A stretch of 64,000 nucleotides of DNA from Edolisoma coerulescens. Its lineage: Eukaryota > Chordata > Aves > Passeriformes > Campephagidae. This document shows positions 56,881 to 64,000 of the stretch, one piece after another. The translations under genes were made by a program, and so were the position numbers. Positions within the stretch are counted from its first letter, which is position 1, and each line of letters starts with the position of its first letter. Location: the NCBI GenBank assembly GCA_013397115.1, contig VWZW01001252.1, positions 1-64,000 on the forward strand. Reading direction: 5' to 3'. The notes under the pieces are model-generated. The model saw only the letters and a list, made by a program, of their open reading frames with translations. It was not told the DNA's origin and did no database searches.

Positions 56881-58268
56881 GCAGCTGCTCTGTTATTTTC
56901 CTTCCTGCCAGGCTCACTTTCTTTCTCTTGTTCACAGAGATTATTCCAATTCTAATCAAAACAGGGAAGAAAAAGCCCCACAGAACGCTAGGGGGACAAA
57001 ACTGTACAAAGGATAAAGGAGTTGAGCAGCATTGAGACGAGACCCATTTGTAAAAGAGATTATGGTCGCAAAAGTGCTCCTTGCCACAACAGAAAATAAA
57101 GGCACAAAAGGTCCCTCGATGAGCAAACATAATGAAACCAGCCAAGATGAGTGATAAAATCTTAGAAAGAAAAATTATACACGTTTCCTGGACACTGCCA
57201 GAATTAACGGTAAAACACTTTTTCCTGCTTCCTGAAGTCTGTACTTTTAAAATTAAAAGCTTGCCTGAGTACGGTGCAACACTGGTATTTCACCTCATAT
57301 CTTGGCCAGTATAGCGTCTCTTCTCTGTTTTGACAAAGGACTGACTATAACAAACAGCATTCAGGACTTCCCAAAACTTCATACCATAAGGGAAAAACTG
57401 AGTGCAGTGTCCCAGCCCACGTCAGGCCACCTCCAGCAGCCACAGCAGCTGCAGGGAGACCATCCCACGCCATTCCTGGCAGCACCTGCATGGCCACGGT
57501 GAGATTGCTGCACCAAGATCCAGGCTCATACCAAAGGGAGATGCTTTTTCTTCCATGCTAAAGTGACACTCTTCTGATGTGTTAAAGGTATTGAGAAGTG
57601 AAGTGCTGCTCAAAGGAACGAAGAGGACATGAAGAACTCAGGGGGAAAAAAAAGATTCGGTAGACAAACACAGATTTAATAAATTCTAGTATGTCCTCAC
57701 CCTTTTACGTGTGAAAGAAAGTAAGCCTGAAAAGGCTCTGCTGCTATTAAATAATTGTTTCTTATCTCAGAGTGAACATTTTATCTTTTATATACATACA
57801 AAGAAACCCCCACCTGTTTTCTTTTTTAGAGGATGGAACAGGCAGCTTAGATGGCAATTTTAATTGAATGTGTTCAGGCTGTTGCACAAGAACACTGGTG
57901 TGTAGACCTGTGGCTGGGAAGAAAAGACTTTCCCTTACCACCTACACCTTGACTTCATTACAAATATCCCTGCTGGTTCTCACAACTCAGCTCCAAGTTT
58001 GACACTTGCAACATGTCTAGAGGCAGGAACTGGGAAGCAGCAGAATAAATTCCAGTCGAATTCAGTGTATGTTAATTGCTATTTCTCAGTCACAATCCAC
58101 ATGGGCTGATATATCTGGTTAAATACTTGAGTGACCAATTGTTCTTTTCTCTGTGTATGTGCATTTCTCAGTACACATGTATCATTTTACACACATGAAC
58201 GCACACACAGTGGCTAGAAATTAAATCATTGATTGTCAAACATGCTGCACATATTAATCCCTGTACAG

Positions 58269-58291
58269 GGAAAAAAAAAAAGAGAGAGAAA
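58269..58291. repeat. A-rich / (GA)n simple repeat
   Basis: A run of A followed by AGAGAGAGAAAAG, a low-complexity purine tract in the large intron. Confidence 0.75.
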
Positions 58292-60677
58292 AGTGTGGTT
58301 ATGTTTGCAACCTCTGCCATAACAGAGAATTCACAGTCTCACACAAATTAGAGAGCTCCAGTGACAGGGTAAGATGATGACCTTGCAGCCAGAAAAAGGG
58401 TGCAATAACTGGCACGAGCCCAGCGTGTGCTCTAACGAAGCTACTCGGTTCTCTGCATTTTAATGCAAAGGATTTGTAATGTGTTTTAGTATGTTAAAAC
58501 ATAAATCAAAAAGGGCCACTTCAAATACAGTCGTGAATACAGTGTCCCTACAAAGGAGGCTGGAGCTACTGCTAAAGCCAAGCCTTGATTACGGCTCTCA
58601 CTGCATCCCACAAAGGCACAGGGAGGATCCACATCACCCTCACACGTGCAGGCAGTGCTGGCTGTGACCCTCACCCCAGAGCACAATCTCACTGAAAGCA
58701 TTGCAGGCATTAAAAATCTCCAGTGCAAGGCGTAAATTACAGAAATTATCTAGCAAAGCATGCAGAGACTGCATATTAAACCAGTCTTAATCATGATCCT
58801 AATCCTAAAGGAAGCAGGATGGAGTGTCATGAGACCCTTATTAAAACAGCAAAAGATTTCAGTGGGAGTTTGTCCTGAATGAAACAGGATCGTACAACTG
58901 TAGGAATGGAGAGAGGGAAAACACCCATCAAAGAAAAGGTGGTAGAACAAGGAAACACAGCTTCAACATACAATTCATTATGATATTAAAATGCAGAAGG
59001 TATTTTAATGTCAACAACGTTAAGATAAAGTCATTTGATATTCATTTATTTTCCTCACACCATAATTCACCTATTTAAAAAAGGAGAAAAGGTTTGCTGT
59101 CTGTGCTTTTGCACTGCAATACTACTTCATTCAGTTAAAACATTTCGATTTTCAAATTATGTTTTGCCTTTGATTCCCAGAAATTATTTCCTTTTCACAT
59201 CAGCCATAATAGTTAAACGACTGTGATTCTTGCATCCTTTCCTCAATAAACAAACAAAAATATAAATATAAAAATCAGGTAGTCTGAATTTCAGAAAGCA
59301 AGTAGGAAGAAAATGGAAAACCAAAAGCACTAAGCAATGAAAAGCTACTTGAGATTTCTGAAAACCTTTTAAGTTTTTAGTAGTTCAGTATTTATAGCCT
59401 GTTAAATAATTACACATACAAGAGCTTCACACACTCAGCTTTCATTTTCCTGCTATTCTCTCCTATTGAAATAACTGCAAGATTAATTGTAGCCATAAAA
59501 AGGCAGCATCCAACTCTTTTATGACCACCCCTGTCTACGAACTGCAGGAACGCATTAGACCAATAGGGAGAATGTTTAAATGCTGGTGTTTAAACTTTGT
59601 AGCCATCAACAAGGGAAAGCTCAAAATCCATCTGGGGGATGGAAACATTGCAAATGTCCAAGCAGACAATGCTACATGAAAAAGTGACTCCTTCACAGGA
59701 TAACACTGCTCAAGAATTGAACAATACAAACATCAGAACAGACTCAGTAGGTTTTTTTGACTGGTTTTCCTACAGAACTCGGTCAGCCCTCTGCAAAGGT
59801 CACTGCTGAGACTTAAGCTCTAAACACATTCCCTTAAAGGAAAAACACATTTTGTGTAGGTATTACTTAAAACTTTTCAGCACTGGTAGAATTGAAGCAC
59901 AATCACTACAAATCCTAAATTTATTTACATCTTTAGGTAAGTAAAATGCTGAGATCACCACAGCCATGTAATCAGCAAAAAGGAGATGTAATTCACCGCC
60001 CATGAGCCACAGACAAAGTTATGCCACTACTGGGGATAAACTGCTCGGCTTTGAGTTCACCGAATTTCCTTTGATGTAAAAAGAATGATTTCACGCTCCA
60101 AGAAAAGGAACAAGATGCCAGAAAAACTAGATTTGATTCCTTACTCTGTCAAAGACTTCTCGTGTTAGTCCCTGCAGTTTTGTGTCCTTTGGGATATTGA
60201 GGTCAACTTGGGGTTGCTCCATCAGGACACACCTGTAGGCATTCCAGGCAGGTGCAGTGCTTATGGATCCAGAAGCACTTGGGAAGCACTGGGCTGAGAT
60301 GGGATGGTTCAGTCAGGGGTAAGGGCACATTTGTGAGAATTTGAAGAATCATACACACTTAGAATAAAAGGGACTGTAAGCCACCATGCCCAGGGACTAC
60401 TGGTCTGCTGACTGACCTCAAAAAGTCTTGTTCATCTCTACTGTTAAACACTCCCATGGAAAAGGAGTTCTCAGGAGTCTGGAACCCTCTGCAGTGTAGA
60501 CCTGGAAGCTAAGTGGCATCCTAAAACCAGCGAAATGAATTAATGTTTAAGTTATATTTTGGATGTGATAAAGCTCTGACAGAGGTGAGTGAACAAAGCA
60601 AAAACTGTATCATGATTACAGAATTGCACCATTGCCAACTATCTGACAAAATAATCTGAAATGAGAGACAACAAACA

Positions 60678-60960
60678 AGGAGAGGTTGAGGGACCAGCAT
60701 TGTTTGGCTAACAGAAGAGAAAGCCAAAGGAAGATATCGTTGCTGCCTTCAACTACAGAATGGGAGGGAATAGTGGAGATGGAGCCAGACTGTTCTCAGA
60801 GGTGCACAGTGACAGGATGGGAGGTGACAGACACGTGCTGCAACAAAAGAAAGCCTGTCAAGATGAAGGGATCTTTTTCATTAACAAGGGTCGTCAAACA
60901 TGAGGACAGGGGTCCACTTTTAGCAAGATACTGGACTAGATGACCCCCAGAGGTCCAAAT
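60678..60960 (+). mobile_element. Degraded CR1 LINE 3'-region fragment (plus orientation)
   Basis: Successive diverged matches to bird CR1 are visible: GGAGAGGTTGAGGGACCAGC, AACAGAAGAGAAAGCCAAAG, GAGCCAGACTGTTCTCAGAG, CAGTGACAGGATGGGAGGTG and ATACTGGACTAGATGACCCC. Their order and spacing fit the last 300 nt of CR1. It is more diverged than the copy at 48570, hence probably older. Confidence 0.78.
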
Positions 60961-61491
60961 TATGAACCTCTGTCTTAAATTATTCCATGACTTCATGGAG
61001 AAATGATCATGGCTGTTTTCATTTTATTCTGTCTCAATAAATTTGATCGCATTGACAAATCAAAGCTTTCATCATTAGCTCTACAAACCAGTCTGAGCAC
61101 CTGGAAAATGAGACTGCCACTTTCGTGTCTTGTCTCTGGGAGGATCCTGTGGCTCTGGAAGTGTTTCCACATCCAGTACCTTGTCCTATATTTGCTTTAC
61201 AGATGGGGTCCTCAGCTGCTGCAAGCCAGCAGTGCTCCTAAAGGCCCAGCAGGGACAGTGACAGGGGGACAGTGCTGTATTTTATGCTGGCTGTAGCCAG
61301 TTAGTGCAGTGGGAGTGTTGTTAAAATGCACACCTGTACATCTGGCATTAACATCACCGTATTCAATTCCCTGAATGATCTCTAACAGATTATTCCAACA
61401 GAATAGTCCTTAATTTACATGTTCCACTGCATTTGCAACCCCCCAACATCTTATCACATTTATACCAACAGATCTGCTCTTAACCTTGGGG

Positions 61492-61513
61492 GAAAAAAAA
61501 GAAAAAAAAAAAG
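61492..61513. repeat. A-rich simple repeat
   Basis: GGGGGAAAAAAAAGAAAAAAAAAAAGC, low-complexity A tract in the intron. Confidence 0.7.
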
Positions 61514-64000
61514 CTTTCTGTTACTGCCCCAGGTCCTCAAACTGGGTATCTGGCTGTGCCTCGCTGATCTGGCCTAGTTTTTTCTTTTGCTACTTGAATT
61601 CAATGGCCCAGTGTACGTGATGCCCTGAAAGAGACACTCCACCCTTCTTCAGGAAAAATTCTCCAAGGGCAGGGAACAGTTTATTAAGTCCTTTTCCATA
61701 AAAGCACAGTAATGTCACCAAACCCACTCAGTCATGCAGGAGATCTGCATCAAAGAAGAAAAATAAAGACGTGATATCCTTTGGGCTGAACGGAGAGCTG
61801 GGAGAGGATTGTGCATTTGGGGGTGAACGTACCATCAATGCTACCAACAACAGGACTTTACATCTGGGCAACTTAATAGGAAATGAGGGCAGAAATGACC
61901 AGCACTGTGAGACAGCAGCACACACAGCAGCAGCACACAGAGTGCCTGGGACCATGGAAAATACCCATTAAAAATATAACTGTCAAGTTTGGATACATCT
62001 CCCTGAACGACTCATGACATGTACTTCAAAATAAGAAAGAACTGCATGAACTGGTGCTGTATTTCAAACCAACATTCAGGGTTTGATTTTATATTCCACT
62101 TCCATTTTAAAATCTATTTCCAGAACTGCTGCTTATTAAATCATTCCCCTATTAAATGCAATATGAATTTAGGTTTCCCAGTCTCTTTTTCTTCCCCTTA
62201 CCACCCTACGCTCTAACATCCTGTACCTTTCTGTACAATAATTTCTGCTCTTAACCAGGAGAATGTCACATATCTGAAAAAGAAATAAGTGGTGAGTTTA
62301 TGCTCTCTGCATTCCTCGATCTCATTATATATACAATGTCCTAAGGCAAGAGTTTGCCAGCTTAGATTTTTCACTTGCTCTATCCCTTTAATTTGTGTTC
62401 CCATCAGTGCTGTTACTGATTGTTAGCATTTGTTTTTATTTTTCTCTAGAGATTTCTTTTTTTTGCTTAAGTCACTGACTAAATAATCTAAATTCTTCAG
62501 AGGGAAATTTAAAATTTCCTTCCTGTATAAAAAGCAGAATGATTCAGTACCTGTACTGGAATAGCATTAGGTGGATAACATTCATTTTGCTGGAGGTCTC
62601 TGTTAGCTCAGTCAGAAAAATGACTTCCCTTCCCCCTCTCTCAGCTGCAACAAACTGGGTAAGGAAAAGGTGAGGAAGCTTTCCATACGCATAAGCAGAG
62701 CCTGTGTATATCAGCAGTGGCTGCACCACAGCCCCAGGGCATCACTGAGCCACGCTGGGCTGCTTTTACTGAGAGTAATGAAAAATAGGGCCAGGGCCCT
62801 GGATATGGTGGGCTCTCCCATGTACTGTAGGCCAAAAATCTCCTGCAGGTGCCAGAGACCTGTCTTGAAGAAAAATGAAGAAATATAAGCAGTTTCTTAT
62901 TCACAATGACCCATTTAAAAACATTTCAAAACAAAAGCCTGGATAACCATCTTCTCTAAAATCAGTCCATGCTAGAAACAAATCAACCTTCAACTGGCAC
63001 CAAAACCCACAACAGGGAGAAGTGCTAGAGATTTCATCAGCTGAGGATTCAGTGGGACTCATGAGATACCCTTACAGCCACCACTCCCAGACACATTCAG
63101 TGGCTTGAAGAAAACAGTTAAAAAAATAATAATTGCATGAATAGCAGAAAAGGTGCAGACATCACAGGGCCAGCAGAAATCAGGCCAGCTCTGATACCAT
63201 CTCACCTATCCAACAGGACACAGGTCATGCTGTCCTGAACACCTGGAAATGGGTAAGATCCCTGGAGAGGATATCGTTAGGTACAAAGCTGAGCAACTTC
63301 AGTAATTAGGGAAACAGTAAAAGTAAAGTACAATTTTGGTTCTGTAAAAAAAAAAAACCCTAAAATCCAAACCAAACCCCACAAACTGTAACCTTTAATC
63401 AAGCATAAGAGATGGGGACACAACATCTCTAACTACCAACAAGGAGAGCACAAACTGTATTTAAAAACACACCACAAAAGCATTCAGAAAATCAAAAGCC
63501 ATTTAGCAGGTGGCTAGATGCTGAGAGGAACAGCCTTGTTTTCACCACATTCTAAGCTGGAAGTACTCCTAAAATGCAACAGTCAGCATTATCAATGCTC
63601 TTAAACTCCCTGGCTAGACTGGACTATGGACAATGTCCCAGTGTTGCATTAACTGAGGAATAACCCCAGATCCTGGCAGAGGTGCTGGCAATTATGTGGC
63701 CTGTCTGAAAGCCATTGATTTTACACAGCAGTTTGATCTTAACAGAGGTGAGAAATCTCTTATTTCCCAACCTGTCCCTTCCCTAGGGAAGCTCTGCAGG
63801 GCAGGCCCCTCCACAGGGCTGTGCTGCATTTCTAAGCAGGAAAATGAGTCCAGCCTTGACTTCAGCAGGGAGAAAGAAAACAGGACTGGAGGGAAAGACC
63901 ACACAGGAATGTCCATCTATACATTTTGCCCATCATTACATTTTCTGTCTGTCATTACAGCCTCATCTTAAATAACATTTACACAGATGAAGAGTCAGGC

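Larger units (their letters stand above)
37553..64000 (-). other. LRP8 large upstream intron (at least 26.4 kb)
   Basis: I scanned the minus-strand reading for LA-repeat hallmarks (CDG, DC.DxSDE and cysteine spacing) and for a signal-peptide exon, and found none. LA2, LA1 and exon 1 are therefore inferred to lie beyond 64000. Contents are an LTR (48961-49410), CR1 fragments, simple repeats, a palindromic hairpin, a tandem duplication, a GC-rich patch and non-homologous open frames. Confidence 0.7.

Noticed and set aside
60330..60540. Possible reverse-orientation CR1 start (GAATCATACACACTTAGAATAA)
   Set aside because: Similarity to the CR1 complement is limited to a few words and does not continue.
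1..64000. CRISPR arrays, bacterial defence systems, tRNA or rRNA genes
   Set aside because: No regularly spaced repeats, no prokaryotic gene organisation and no recognised RNA gene. The window is an intron-rich vertebrate locus.

Overview
The window is vertebrate nuclear DNA and holds one recognisable gene: the 3' two-thirds of LRP8 (apolipoprotein E receptor 2, ApoER2; LR8B in chicken). The gene is on the minus strand and is cut off at its 5' end. The short introns, CR1 LINE 3' tails with the ATTCTGTGA-type end, and an LTR of bird-ERV appearance point to a bird. A passerine is possible but is not proven by the sequence.

Sixteen coding exons can be placed with matching splice phases, from 37552 down to the stop codon at 499-501. 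They encode about 811 residues. In protein order these are: LDL-receptor class A (LA) repeat 3 (37424-37552); LA4-6 in one large exon (22355-22717); LA7 (16015-16137); LA8 (15550-15666); EGF-A (12581-12700); EGF-B (12326-12451); six exons for the YWTD beta-propeller (11626 down to 5309, ending at the EGF-C boundary); EGF-C (4707-4853); the Thr/Ser-rich O-glycosylation exon (3733-3963); the juxtamembrane/first transmembrane exon (1815-1883); the rest of the transmembrane helix plus the NPVY-containing tail (1411-1583); and a 12-residue terminal exon (499-537). The 3'UTR runs from 498 off the left edge. The promoter, signal peptide, LA1 and LA2 were not found and presumably lie beyond 64000.

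The rest is intron. Introns in the 3' half are 0.1-2.8 kb. Those around the ligand-binding exons are 6.2 kb, 14.7 kb and more than 26 kb. The largest holds a 450 bp solo LTR with perfect inverted termini (48961-49410), two clear CR1 tails and a weaker one, simple repeats, a 13 bp perfect hairpin, a 25 bp tandem duplication and a GC-rich patch. Several long intronic open frames exist, the longest 276 codons at 12835-13665 on the minus strand. None matches a family I recognise.

The protein is a type I membrane receptor. The LA repeats bind ligand (reelin, apoE, and yolk/lipoprotein ligands in related receptors). The EGF/propeller module drives pH-dependent release. The cytoplasmic NPVY motif couples to Dab1 and endocytic adaptors. 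I found no bacterial-type system, CRISPR array, RNA gene or second protein-coding gene. The most interesting points concern exon architecture, the sense-oriented LTR and the unexplained intronic open frames.
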